DNA of 52,449 bases. It comes from Gemmatimonadales bacterium. GTDB lineage: Bacteria; Gemmatimonadota; Gemmatimonadetes; Gemmatimonadales; GWC2-71-9. A program made the translations under genes and the position numbers. The stretch is from positions 1 through 52,449 of the forward strand of contig JAICUF010000008.1 in the NCBI GenBank assembly GCA_025935995.1. The letters run 5' to 3'. Below are positions 28,720-37,073 of this stretch, one piece after another. How positions within the stretch are numbered: the first letter of the stretch is position 1; each line of letters begins with the position of its first letter. Under the pieces are notes generated by a model. It searched no databases and was not told the DNA's origin. It worked only from the letters and a program-made list of their open reading frames with translations.

Positions 28720-30444
28720 GTGTCGCCGTCGCCCCGCCGTGTCGCCATCCTGCCGGACGCCGTCGCCGATCAGATCGCGGCGGGGGAAGTCGTCGAGCGA
28801 CCCGCTTCGGTCGTGAAGGAGCTGGTGGAGAACGCGCTCGACGCCGGTGCGCGTCACGTGCGCGTCGCCATCGAGAACGGCGGCAAGACGGTGATCGAGG
28901 TGAGCGACGACGGCTCCGGGATGAGCCGCGACGACGCCATCCTGGCCGTGGACCGGCACGCCACCAGCAAGATCACGAGCGCCGGCGATCTCGTCGGCGT
29001 GGCCACCTTCGGCTTCCGCGGGGAGGCGCTGCCCGCCATCGCGTCGGTGTCGCGCTTCTCGCTCGTCACCGCCGACGGCGCGACCGAGGCGACGCAGCTC
29101 GCGATCAGCGGCGGGCGGGTCGACCAGGTCGCCGGCGCCGCGCGGCAGCGCGGCACCACCGTCACCGTCCGCGCCCTCTTCTTCAACACGCCCGCGCGTC
29201 GCAAATTCCTCCGCTCCGCCGCGAGCGAGACGCGGGCGGTGCACGACGTGCTCGCGACGCTCGCGCTGGCACACCCGGCGACGGGCTTCGAGCTGGAGGT
29301 GGATGCGGCGGCCAGGCTGCACCTTCCCGCCGGGCAGGACGCCGCCGAGCGGCTCGCCGCGGTGTGGGGCCGCGAGCTCGCGGGCACGCTGGTGCCGGTG
29401 CACTACGCCCGCGGCGCCTTCCGCGTGCAGGGCTATGCCCAGCGTCCGGGCGATGCCCGGCCCACCGGGCGCCGGACGCAGCTCTTCGTGAACGGGCGCC
29501 CCTTTCGCGACGCCTTTCTCGTCCGGGCGGCCGAAGCGGGCTACCGGGCCGCCATCCATCCCGGCGACCGCCCGTCGCTCTTCCTCGACATCCTGGTGGA
29601 TCCGTCGGAGGTCGACGTCAACGTGCATCCCGCGAAGCTCGAGGTGCGCTTCCGCGAGCGCATCGCCGCCGAGCGCGCGGTCGAGGAGGCGATCCGGGAG
29701 GCGATCGGCGCGCTGGTCGCGGCCGCTCCGGTCGGCGACTGGCGTCCGCTGCCCTCGCTGCCGGACGGCAGCAGCTGGCGCCGTGAGGACGCGGCCATCG
29801 CGCTGGCACTGGACGGGGAGATGGACGCGCCCTCCGCGGAGGACGAGCCCGCGGCCGCCGCCTTCCCGCGCGGCTTCCGCGCCCCGCTGCTGCAGCTCTT
29901 CGACACCTACATCCTCTACGAGGCGCCCGACGGCGTCGTGATCGTGGATCAGCACTCGGCGCACGAGCGCGTGCTCTATGAGCACGTCATGGCGGAGCTG
30001 GGGCGCGCGGACGCGGTGGGGCAGCGCCTCCTCCTTCCGCTCACCCTCGAGCTCACCGATGAAGAGCTCGAGGCCGTCGAGGGCCACCGCGACGAGCTCG
30101 CGCGCGTCGGCTACGACACGGAGCCGTTCGGCGGCCGGTCGATCGTGCTCCACACCGTGCCGTCGCTGCACGCGCGCTTCGACGCCGGAAGCTGTTTCCG
30201 TGAGATGGTGGCCGATCTCGCGCGGGGCCGCTTCGGCGGCTGGGCCAACCGGCTGGAACGCTTCGCGGCGACCTTCGCCTGTCGCGCGGCGGTGAAGGCG
30301 GGGCAGACGCTGTCGGAGGCGGAAATGCGGGAGCTCCTCCTTCAGCTCTTCGCCACCGACCTCCCGCCGCACGACGTGCACGGGCGCTCGACCATCGTGC
30401 AGCTGCCGCGCGAGGAGCTGGAGCGTCGGTTTGGCCGGCGCTAG
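28720..30444 (+). CDS. mutL: DNA mismatch repair protein MutL (endonuclease-type)
   Basis: MutL is the mismatch-repair matchmaker that links MutS to strand incision. The 574-aa product begins SPSPRRVAILPDAVADQIAA from a GTG, two bases after the previous stop. GHKL ATPase motifs are ELVENALDAGA, DDGSGM and FGFRGEALPAIASV. The C-terminal domain carries DQHSAHERVLYE (Asp410-Glu421), the endonuclease motif DQHA(x)2E(x)4E with Ala to Ser, which MutH-dependent MutL proteins lack. ACR is kept near 520, but the usual CPHGRP zinc motif reads PPHDVHGRS near 549. It overlaps miaA by 14 bases. Confidence 0.94.
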   Translation: MSPSPRRVAILPDAVADQIAAGEVVERPASVVKELVENALDAGARHVRVAIENGGKTVIEVSDDGSGMSRDDAILAVDRHATSKITSAGDLVGVATFGFRGEALPAIASVSRFSLVTADGATEATQLAISGGRVDQVAGAARQRGTTVTVRALFFNTPARRKFLRSAASETRAVHDVLATLALAHPATGFELEVDAAARLHLPAGQDAAERLAAVWGRELAGTLVPVHYARGAFRVQGYAQRPGDARPTGRRTQLFVNGRPFRDAFLVRAAEAGYRAAIHPGDRPSLFLDILVDPSEVDVNVHPAKLEVRFRERIAAERAVEEAIREAIGALVAAAPVGDWRPLPSLPDGSSWRREDAAIALALDGEMDAPSAEDEPAAAAFPRGFRAPLLQLFDTYILYEAPDGVVIVDQHSAHERVLYEHVMAELGRADAVGQRLLLPLTLELTDEELEAVEGHRDELARVGYDTEPFGGRSIVLHTVPSLHARFDAGSCFREMVADLARGRFGGWANRLERFAATFACRAAVKAGQTLSEAEMRELLLQLFATDLPPHDVHGRSTIVQLPREELERRFGRR

Positions 30445-31348
30445 CACGCCCGTCATCATCGGCCCCACCGCGATTGGCAAGACCGCCGTCGCCCTCGCGC
30501 TCGCGGCGCACTGGCCGCTCGAGGTGATTTCGTCGGACTCCCGGCAGCTCTACCGGCGGCTCGACATCGGTACCGCGAAGCCGACACCTCGCGAGCGGGC
30601 CCGGGTGCGGCATCACGGGGTCGACCTGATCGAGCCGGGCACCCGCTACAGCGCGGGCCGCTTCGCGCGGGACGCGGCGGGCTGGCTGGAGGACATCCGG
30701 AGCCGCGGCCGACTGCCGGTCGTGGTCGGAGGCACCGGCCTGTACATCCGGGCGCTCGCCGAGGGGCTGTTCACCGAGCCGCCGCTCGACGCCGGGCGCC
30801 GCCGCGCCCTCGATGCCTTCACCGCGCGCCTGGAGCCGATCGATCTCGTTCGGTGGGCCGGCCGGCTCGACCCGCGCTACGCCGGCGGCGGCCGTCAGCG
30901 CGCGTCCCGCGCCATCGAGGTCGCGCTGCTCACCGGCCGATCGCTCTCGCACTGGCAGGCGGCGGCGCGGGCGGAAGGCGTGCTCGATCCGTGGTACATT
31001 GTGCTCACGGCGCCGCGGCCCGTCCTCCAGGCGCGGATCCAGCGACGCGCGGAGGAGATGGTCCGGCGGGGCCTGATCGAGGAAACCGCCGCCGTGCTGT
31101 CCGAGGGGCACGCGCCGCACGCACCGGGGCTCGATGGCGTCGGCATCCGGGAGGCGGTCGAGTATCTGCACGGGAAGCGCCCGCGCGACTCGGTCGCGGA
31201 GGCCATCAGCATCAGCACGCGGCAATACGCGAAGCGGCAGGAAACCTGGATCCGCCACCAGCTCCGCGGCGAGCGTATCACGCTCGACGCCACGCGCCCG
31301 CCCGAGGCGCTCGCCGCGGAGATCGCACAGGCATGGGGGAGGCGATGA
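30431..31348 (+). CDS. miaA: tRNA dimethylallyltransferase
   Basis: Adds a dimethylallyl group to A37 of tRNAs reading UNN codons. The 305-aa product has the P-loop GPTAIGKT (residues 11-18), the motif DSRQLYRRLDIGTAKP and VVGGTGLYIRAL. The only start that keeps the P-loop N-terminus is TTG at 30431, inside the 3' end of mutL; no ATG or GTG is available nearby. A mutL-miaA order is conserved in many bacteria. The stop overlaps bshA by ATGA. Confidence 0.93.
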   Translation: MAGASTPVIIGPTAIGKTAVALALAAHWPLEVISSDSRQLYRRLDIGTAKPTPRERARVRHHGVDLIEPGTRYSAGRFARDAAGWLEDIRSRGRLPVVVGGTGLYIRALAEGLFTEPPLDAGRRRALDAFTARLEPIDLVRWAGRLDPRYAGGGRQRASRAIEVALLTGRSLSHWQAAARAEGVLDPWYIVLTAPRPVLQARIQRRAEEMVRRGLIEETAAVLSEGHAPHAPGLDGVGIREAVEYLHGKRPRDSVAEAISISTRQYAKRQETWIRHQLRGERITLDATRPPEALAAEIAQAWGRR

Positions 31349-32469
31349 AGATCGGCATCACCTGCTATCCGACCTATGGCGGCTCCGGCGCCGTCGCGAC
31401 CGAGCTCGGCCTCGAGCTCGCGCGTCGAGGCCACGAGATCCATTTCATCACCTACGCCTCGCCCTTCCGGCTGCGGGGCTACGCCGAGGGCGTCTACTTC
31501 CACGAAGTGGACACCCGGATGGGGCGCTACCCGCTGTTCGACCACTTCCCCTACACCCTGGCGCTCGCCTCGAAGCAGCACGAGGTGGCGATGCGCGAGC
31601 GCCTCGACGTGCTGCACGTCCACTACGCCGTGCCGCACGCGACCACCGCCTACCTCGCCCGCGAGATGCTCGAGGGGCAGTGGCCCCTCAAGGTCATCAC
31701 GACGCTGCACGGGACCGATATCACGCTCGTCGGCCAGGAATCGAGCTTCTACGCGATCACGAAGTTCTCGATCGAACGATCCGACGCCGTCACGGCAGTC
31801 TCCAACTTCCTGCGCGACGAGACCCACCGCGCCTTCGGCTGCGGCACCTGCGACATCCGCGCGATTCCGAACTTCGTGAATCTCGCCGAGTACCGGCCGG
31901 CGGATGACGGCCGCTGCGAGGGGCTGGCGCCGGAGGATCACCGGATCCTCACGCACGTCTCCAACTTCCGCGAGGTGAAGCGCGTGCGCGACGTGATCCG
32001 GGTGTTCGCCCGGGTGCGCCGCGCCATGCCGGCCACGCTCCTCATGGTGGGGGACGGTCCCGATCGCACCGACGCCGAGAACGAGGCGCGCGAGCTCGGC
32101 GTGAGCGAGGACGTTCGCTTTCTCGGCCGTCTCGACACGGTGGCGAACCTGCTCCAGTCCACCGACCTCTTCATCCTGCCCTCCCAGACCGAGTCGTTCG
32201 GCCTTGCGGCGCTCGAGGCGATGGCGTGCGGCGCTCCGGTGGTGGCGACTCGCGCCGGCGGCCTGCCCGAAGTCGTGGACGACGGCGTGAACGGCATCCT
32301 CGAGCCCGTCGGGTCGGTGGAGGCGATGGGGCGGCGGGCCGTGGAGCTGCTGCGGGATCCCGCCCGGCACGCCGAGATGCGTGCCGCCGCCATCGCGCGC
32401 GCCCACGACTTTTCGGCCGACCGCATCGTGCCGATGTACGAGGCGCTCTACCGTGAGGTCATCGGGTGA
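31345..32469 (+). CDS. bshA: N-acetyl-alpha-D-glucosaminyl L-malate synthase BshA (bacillithiol biosynthesis)
   Basis: A GT4-family glycosyltransferase (374 aa) that joins GlcNAc from UDP-GlcNAc to L-malate, the first step of bacillithiol synthesis. It begins MKIGITCYPTYGGSGAVATE, a BshA-like N-terminus. The acceptor-domain motif THLHGTDITLVG-type region is present (TTLHGTDITLVG), and the GT-B donor motif is ESFGLAALEAMACGAPVVA (EX7E). The later genes bshB and bshC are not in the window. The ATG overlaps the miaA stop, and its own stop overlaps uppP (GTGA). Confidence 0.9.
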   Translation: MKIGITCYPTYGGSGAVATELGLELARRGHEIHFITYASPFRLRGYAEGVYFHEVDTRMGRYPLFDHFPYTLALASKQHEVAMRERLDVLHVHYAVPHATTAYLAREMLEGQWPLKVITTLHGTDITLVGQESSFYAITKFSIERSDAVTAVSNFLRDETHRAFGCGTCDIRAIPNFVNLAEYRPADDGRCEGLAPEDHRILTHVSNFREVKRVRDVIRVFARVRRAMPATLLMVGDGPDRTDAENEARELGVSEDVRFLGRLDTVANLLQSTDLFILPSQTESFGLAALEAMACGAPVVATRAGGLPEVVDDGVNGILEPVGSVEAMGRRAVELLRDPARHAEMRAAAIARAHDFSADRIVPMYEALYREVIG

Positions 32470-33269
32470 GCGTGTATCTCGTCGCGCTCGTCCTGGGCAT
32501 CGTGGAGGGTGCGACCGAGTTCATCCCGGTCTCGTCCACCGGACACCTGATCCTCGTCGGCCACTGGCTTGGCTTCGAGGGGCCGCGGGCCCGCGCCTTC
32601 GAGATCTTCATTCAGCTCGGAGCCATCCTCGCGATCGTCTGGATCTACCGGGGCCTCATCGGGGGCGTGCTGCGGGACGCGGTGCGTCCAGGCCCCGCGC
32701 GCACGCTGCTGGTGAACCTTGCCGTCGCCTTCCTTCCGGTCGCGGTCGTGGGGCTGCTGGTCCACGACCTGATCAAGGCGTATCTCTTCGATCCGCGCGT
32801 CGTCGCGGGGGCGCTGGTGGTCGGCGGCATCGCGATCCTCGCGATCGAGGGCTGGGCGCCGCGCACCGTCACCGACGATCTCGGCGCCCTGCGACCGCGA
32901 ACCGCGCTCGGCATCGGCCTCGCGCAGATCCTCTCGCTCGTGCCGGGCACGTCCCGCTCCGCCGCCACCATCCTCGGCGGCTACGGGCTCGGCCTGTCCC
33001 GGCGCGCCGCGACCGAGTTCTCGTTCTTCCTCGCCATCCCCGTGATGCTCGCCGCGACGCTGTTCGACCTCCTCAAGAGCCGGCACGACCTGGTGCGCGG
33101 CGACGCGCCGGTCTTCGCCGTCGGCTTCATCACGGCGTTCGTCGCCGCGCTCGTCGTGGTGCGCGCCTTCCTGCGCTTCGTGTCGCGGCACAGCTTCCGC
33201 CCCTTCGCGTACTACCGCATCGTGCTCGGGCTCGTGCTCGCGGCGCTCTTCCTCACGGGCGTCGCATGA
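32466..33269 (+). CDS. uppP: Undecaprenyl-diphosphatase (UppP/BacA)
   Basis: A 267-aa membrane phosphatase that recycles undecaprenyl pyrophosphate for peptidoglycan synthesis and confers bacitracin tolerance. Signature motifs are GIVEGATEFIPVSSTGHL near residue 12 and VPGTSRSAATI near 160, with about eight helices. The GTG start overlaps the bshA stop, and the gene ends in an ATGA overlap with birA. Confidence 0.94.
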   Translation: MSVYLVALVLGIVEGATEFIPVSSTGHLILVGHWLGFEGPRARAFEIFIQLGAILAIVWIYRGLIGGVLRDAVRPGPARTLLVNLAVAFLPVAVVGLLVHDLIKAYLFDPRVVAGALVVGGIAILAIEGWAPRTVTDDLGALRPRTALGIGLAQILSLVPGTSRSAATILGGYGLGLSRRAATEFSFFLAIPVMLAATLFDLLKSRHDLVRGDAPVFAVGFITAFVAALVVVRAFLRFVSRHSFRPFAYYRIVLGLVLAALFLTGVA

Positions 33270-33973
33270 GCGGGCGAATCATCTGGCTCGATCGCGTCGC
33301 GTCCACCCAGGATGTGATCCACGAGCTGGCCGCGGCGGGCGGGGAGGACGGCGCGGCCGTGGTCGCGGTCGAGCAGACGGCAGGGCGGGGGTCCCGCGGC
33401 CGCGCGTGGGCCTCGGGCAGGGGAGGGCTCTGGTTGAGCGTGCTCTGCCGCCCCCCCGGGGCCGCACCGCCGGAAGCGCTGAGCATCCGCGTGGCGCTCG
33501 CCGTCGCCGGCGCGCTCGAGGAGGCGGGTGCCGCGGGGATCATGGTGAAATGGCCCAACGATCTCATGGTCGCCGGACGGAAGCTCGGCGGCATTCTGGC
33601 GGAGGCTCGCTGGGTGGGCGACCGGCTCGGCTGGATCGCGATCGGTGTCGGCCTCAACGTGTCCAATACGCTGCCGCTGCAGCTTCGCGATGCCGCCGCG
33701 GCGCTCGCCGATCTCGTTCCGGGGGCGCGCGCGAGTGATCTCGCGCCTGCCATCGTCACGGCGGTCCGGTCCGCGGGCGCGGCCGCCGGCCCGCTCGACG
33801 AGGTCGAGCAGGACGAGCTCGCGCGCCGGGATGCGATCGCGGGGCGGCGCCTCGTATCGCCCGTCGCGGGCACCGCGGCCGGCATCGGCCCCGACGGCGC
33901 GCTTCGCGTGCGCCGGGACGACGGCGTGGTGGAGCAGGTGAAGGTCGGCCCCGCCGTGGCCGCCTCCCTCTAG
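33266..33973 (+). CDS. birA: Biotin--[acetyl-CoA-carboxylase] ligase (class I, no DNA-binding domain)
   Basis: Attaches biotin to the biotin carboxyl carrier protein. The 235-aa product starts directly at the ligase domain (IIWLDRVASTQD), so the N-terminal repressor helix-turn-helix of E. coli BirA is absent. The biotinyl-AMP loop is GRGSRGRAW near residues 46-54 and the lysine motif is MVKWPNDL. The C-terminal small SH3-like domain is short. It overlaps uppP by ATGA and precedes coaX by 12 bases; birA-coaX pairing is common. Confidence 0.92.
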   Translation: MSGRIIWLDRVASTQDVIHELAAAGGEDGAAVVAVEQTAGRGSRGRAWASGRGGLWLSVLCRPPGAAPPEALSIRVALAVAGALEEAGAAGIMVKWPNDLMVAGRKLGGILAEARWVGDRLGWIAIGVGLNVSNTLPLQLRDAAAALADLVPGARASDLAPAIVTAVRSAGAAAGPLDEVEQDELARRDAIAGRRLVSPVAGTAAGIGPDGALRVRRDDGVVEQVKVGPAVAASL

Positions 33974-33985
33974 CCGGGAGCCACG

Positions 33986-34765
33986 ATGCTGCTCACGCTC
34001 GATATCGGCAACACCGAAATCACCACCGGCATCTTCACGGGCGACACCCTCTCGTCCCTCTGGCGCCTGACGACGAATCCGGGCCGCACGCCGGACGAGT
34101 GGGCCGCGGCCATCGGCGGGTTTCTGATCCAGGCCGGCCATTCGCCCAACGAGGTGCGCGCCGCCTGTCTCGCCTCGGTGGCGCCGGGGGCGACCGCGGC
34201 CGTGGCCGACGGCGTCGAGAAGGCCACGGGCGCCCGGGCACTCGCGGTGGACGCGACGTCGGCGCTGCCGGTGCGCCTCGACGTGGATGAGCCGATGAGC
34301 GTCGGCGCCGACCGGATCGTCAACGTCCTGGCGGCGGCGGAGTGCTGGCATACCGACGTGATCGTGGTGGATTTCGGCACTGCGACCACCTTCGACTGCA
34401 TCACGGCCGACGGCCGCTTCATCGGCGGGGTCATCATGCCGGGGATTCTGACCTCGGCCGATCAGCTGACCCGCCGCGCCGCGCGCCTCCCCGCGACCGA
34501 GCTGCGCGCTCCGACCCGCGTGATCGGCCGGCGCACCGAGGACTGCATCCGCGCGGGCGTCATCTTCGGCGCGGCGGACGCCGTGGACGGCGTGGTCCGG
34601 CGCATCTCGGCCGAGTGGCCGGGGGGCGGTCGGCCGAAGGTGGTCGCCACCGGCGGGCTCGCGGAGCTGGTGGTCCCGCACTGTCGCACGATCGAGGGCA
34701 TCGAGCGTGACCTCACCCTCCAGGGACTTCGCATCGCGGCGCGGCACCTCGGGCTCACCTGGTGA
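33986..34765 (+). CDS. coaX: Type III pantothenate kinase
   Basis: Catalyses the first step of coenzyme A synthesis without feedback control by CoA. The 259-aa product has the ASKHA-fold motifs LLTLDIGNTEITTG at the N-terminus, VGADRIVN near residue 110, and VDFGTATTFDCI near 128. A GGGAG ribosome binding site precedes the ATG. The stop overlaps the next GTG start (GTGA). Confidence 0.95.
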   Translation: MLLTLDIGNTEITTGIFTGDTLSSLWRLTTNPGRTPDEWAAAIGGFLIQAGHSPNEVRAACLASVAPGATAAVADGVEKATGARALAVDATSALPVRLDVDEPMSVGADRIVNVLAAAECWHTDVIVVDFGTATTFDCITADGRFIGGVIMPGILTSADQLTRRAARLPATELRAPTRVIGRRTEDCIRAGVIFGAADAVDGVVRRISAEWPGGGRPKVVATGGLAELVVPHCRTIEGIERDLTLQGLRIAARHLGLTW

Positions 34766-35694
34766 CGGTGCCGGCGAGCCGATCGCGGCGGCTGGGCTAT
34801 CGGCTCGCCGGCCCGCGGTTCGACTATCTGCTCCACCTCCGGCCGGGCGAGTGGCCCATCATGGCCGCGCACACCGCGCTCGGTTACGTCCTCGCGGTGA
34901 GACTCGACGGCGCGGCCCGCGCCGCCGCGGGCCGCGCGGCAGTGCTCGGCCTCGCGCTGTGGGTCGTCTGCCTCAACGGCGGGACGCTCGCCATCAACTC
35001 CGCGTTCGACCGCGACGAGGGGGACATCGCCTACCTGCGCCGTCCGCCGTCGCCGCCGAGGCATCTCTTTGCCTTCGGGCTCGGGCTGATGCTCGCGGGA
35101 CTCGCGGGATCACTGGCGCTGCCGCGCGCGTATCTCGTGTCGTACCTCGTCTGCTTCGGGATGTCGGTGGCATATTCGGTCCCGCCGGTACGCCTCAAGG
35201 CGGTGGCAGGCGCGGACTGGCTCATCAACATGATCGGATTCGGAACGCTCACGCCGGTGGCCGGCTGGGCCGCCACGGGCCGACCCATCGACACGCCGCA
35301 CGCGATCGTGCTTGGGGCCTTCTGCCCGCTCTTCGCCGCCCTCTACCCGCTCACGCAGCTGTACCAGCTCGAGGAGGACGCGCGCCGCGGCGACCGGACT
35401 CTGGCCGTCCGGCTCGGCGTGACGCGCAGCCTGACTGTGGCGATCGCGGCCGCGACTCTCGCCTTTGCGCTGTTCGCGACGGCGGCTGCGCGCTCAGCCT
35501 GGGCGGCGGACCGCGGAGCCGGATGGCGGTGGGGCGCGCTCTGCGTTGCCGCCGCGGCGTGGGCTGGGGTGCTCATCCCCTGGCGACTTCGGGCGCCGGC
35601 TCTGTCCAGTTCGCGGCATCAGCGTGGCATGTACTGGGCCCTCGGCGCCTGGGCGGTGACCGACCTGGCGGTGGCCGCCGTCTGGGCCACTTAG
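34762..35694 (+). CDS. UbiA-family prenyltransferase
   Basis: A 310-aa polytopic protein with about eight to nine transmembrane helices. The first aspartate-rich motif is NSAFDRDEGD near residue 80, with SVAYSVPPVRLK near 135-146, and the second is LEEDARRGDRTLAVRLG near 207-223, all characteristic of UbiA-type aromatic or lipid prenyltransferases. The substrate cannot be told from the sequence: quinone, chlorophyll-type, heme and digeranylgeranylglycerol phosphate enzymes share these motifs. No partner biosynthesis genes are adjacent. It is the last strictly overlapping gene of the train. Confidence 0.85.
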   Translation: MTVPASRSRRLGYRLAGPRFDYLLHLRPGEWPIMAAHTALGYVLAVRLDGAARAAAGRAAVLGLALWVVCLNGGTLAINSAFDRDEGDIAYLRRPPSPPRHLFAFGLGLMLAGLAGSLALPRAYLVSYLVCFGMSVAYSVPPVRLKAVAGADWLINMIGFGTLTPVAGWAATGRPIDTPHAIVLGAFCPLFAALYPLTQLYQLEEDARRGDRTLAVRLGVTRSLTVAIAAATLAFALFATAAARSAWAADRGAGWRWGALCVAAAAWAGVLIPWRLRAPALSSSRHQRGMYWALGAWAVTDLAVAAVWAT

Positions 35695-35725
35695 TATTAT
35701 TCGACCTCATTCCTCCGGAGCAGGC

Positions 35726-36355
35726 ATGCACGCGGCAGTGGAGCTCCCCGGCGACTACGACCTGACTGAAGTCCCGCGCGTCGTGCGCGGCGCGGTGATC
35801 CTCGGCACGATCGAATCCGTGGTCGTCGTGCTGATGTCGATCATCACGCGGCTCACCGGCGGCGTGGTCGAAGCGGTGATCGGCGGCATCGTCCTGCTCG
35901 CGGGACTCACCCTCGTCACCACGCTGCCGGGACTCTGGACCCGGCCGCGCACGATCGAGGGGATCGCCGGCGCCGCCGGCATCGGCCTCGCCGCGACGGG
36001 CGTCTTCCTGCTGTTCGATGTCGCGCTCCTGCAGCCCCTCGGTGTCTACACCAATCGCTGGCTGCAGATCGGCGGCGGCAGCAACTGGTGGTATCACCCG
36101 GTCTGGTGGATGGTCGGGACCTTCATCCCCTGGATGGGGGCGCTCCTGCTCGCGGCGCAGACTGCCCGCGGGCAGCGGACGTCGGTGGTCGGCGTGATGG
36201 CGTGGGTGCTGAGCGCGACCGTCGTCCTCGCCATTGCCGCGATCCTCTTCCATTTCCCCGGTGCCCATTGGTCGCTCGGTACCTTCGGGATCGCATTCCT
36301 GCCGGGTGTCGCCGTCGCCGCGGCGCTGGCGTCGCTCCGGGCCGCCCGCGCGTGA
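35726..36355 (+). CDS. Hypothetical polytopic membrane protein
   Basis: A 209-aa protein with about five to six transmembrane helices and a Trp-rich loop (GGGSNWWYHPVWWMVG). CCGGAGC before the ATG could serve as a ribosome binding site. A TATTAT box at 35695-35700, right after the UbiA-gene stop, could be a -10 element for a separate promoter, but no good -35 is seen. No family was recognised. The next gene follows after five bases. Confidence 0.75.
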   Translation: MHAAVELPGDYDLTEVPRVVRGAVILGTIESVVVVLMSIITRLTGGVVEAVIGGIVLLAGLTLVTTLPGLWTRPRTIEGIAGAAGIGLAATGVFLLFDVALLQPLGVYTNRWLQIGGGSNWWYHPVWWMVGTFIPWMGALLLAAQTARGQRTSVVGVMAWVLSATVVLAIAAILFHFPGAHWSLGTFGIAFLPGVAVAAALASLRAARA

Positions 36356-36360
36356 GCTGA

Positions 36361-36678
36361 ATGCGCTGGGTCCGGCTCTTCTTCCGTGCATTTGGCTGGC
36401 TGCTCACGCCCTTCATGGCGTGGGCAGCTTCGTTTTTCGGCTGCGTGGCGGGCGAGGTCATCGCGGCCCGGATCGCGAGTCCCGGGCGCGGCGTCATCGT
36501 CTCCGCCATCTGCGGCGCGGCGGCCGGGTTCGTCACGCTGATCCTGTGGCTGCGGCTGCTCCGCCGCTCGCCCGGCATCCGGGAAGCCCTCGCCGTGACC
36601 GAGGACGGTACGCCCGACACCGCGGCGCTGGGCGAGCCGACCCGGCTCGATCCGGAGGAAGAGGCCCGGATCCGGTGA
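36361..36678 (+). CDS. Small hypothetical membrane protein
   Basis: A 105-aa protein with two hydrophobic helices (about residues 8-35 and 43-67), a short basic connector and an acidic tail ending DPEEEARIR. It is tightly packed between two membrane or envelope genes and overlaps the following lipoprotein gene by GTGA. No family was recognised. Confidence 0.7.
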   Translation: MRWVRLFFRAFGWLLTPFMAWAASFFGCVAGEVIAARIASPGRGVIVSAICGAAAGFVTLILWLRLLRRSPGIREALAVTEDGTPDTAALGEPTRLDPEEEARIR

Positions 36679-37073
36679 GGTGGGCCTCCGCGCTCGCGGC
36701 TGGTGCGATCGTTGCTGCAGCGGGCTGCGCGCGCGAGGCTCGGGAGCGTCCGGGGCCCCGGGATTCGATGCCCGTCGCGGCCCGCGAGCCCGCCGATTCG
36801 CTGGTGGCGCGCGGGCCGGGCGGCGTCGAGATCTGGTTCACGCTCGCGCGGGAAGACACGGCGCCGGATGGGACTCGGTGTACGGCGCGTACTCTGGAGA
36901 TCCGCCGCGGCGCGACCCGTACTCCCGTTCCGCTGCTGTACACGCAGGAGGTACCGCACATCGTGAACGACACGACCCTCGAGGCCACGATCTACCGCGC
37001 CTGCGCGCCGACCGACCGGTACCGCGTGGACCTGCGGAGCGGCCAGCCCACCCCCATGCGCGACGCGGCATGA
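36675..37073 (+). CDS. Hypothetical lipoprotein
   Basis: A 132-aa product with a GTG start overlapping the previous stop. The N-terminus (MRWASALAAGAIVAAAGC) is a clear lipoprotein signal with Cys18. The mature part is a small beta-rich domain with two further Cys residues (TRCTAR and YRACAPTDR) that could form a disulfide. It overlaps the NlpC/P60 gene by ATGA, suggesting a shared envelope role. No family was recognised. Confidence 0.72.
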   Translation: MRWASALAAGAIVAAAGCAREARERPGPRDSMPVAAREPADSLVARGPGGVEIWFTLAREDTAPDGTRCTARTLEIRRGATRTPVPLLYTQEVPHIVNDTTLEATIYRACAPTDRYRVDLRSGQPTPMRDAA

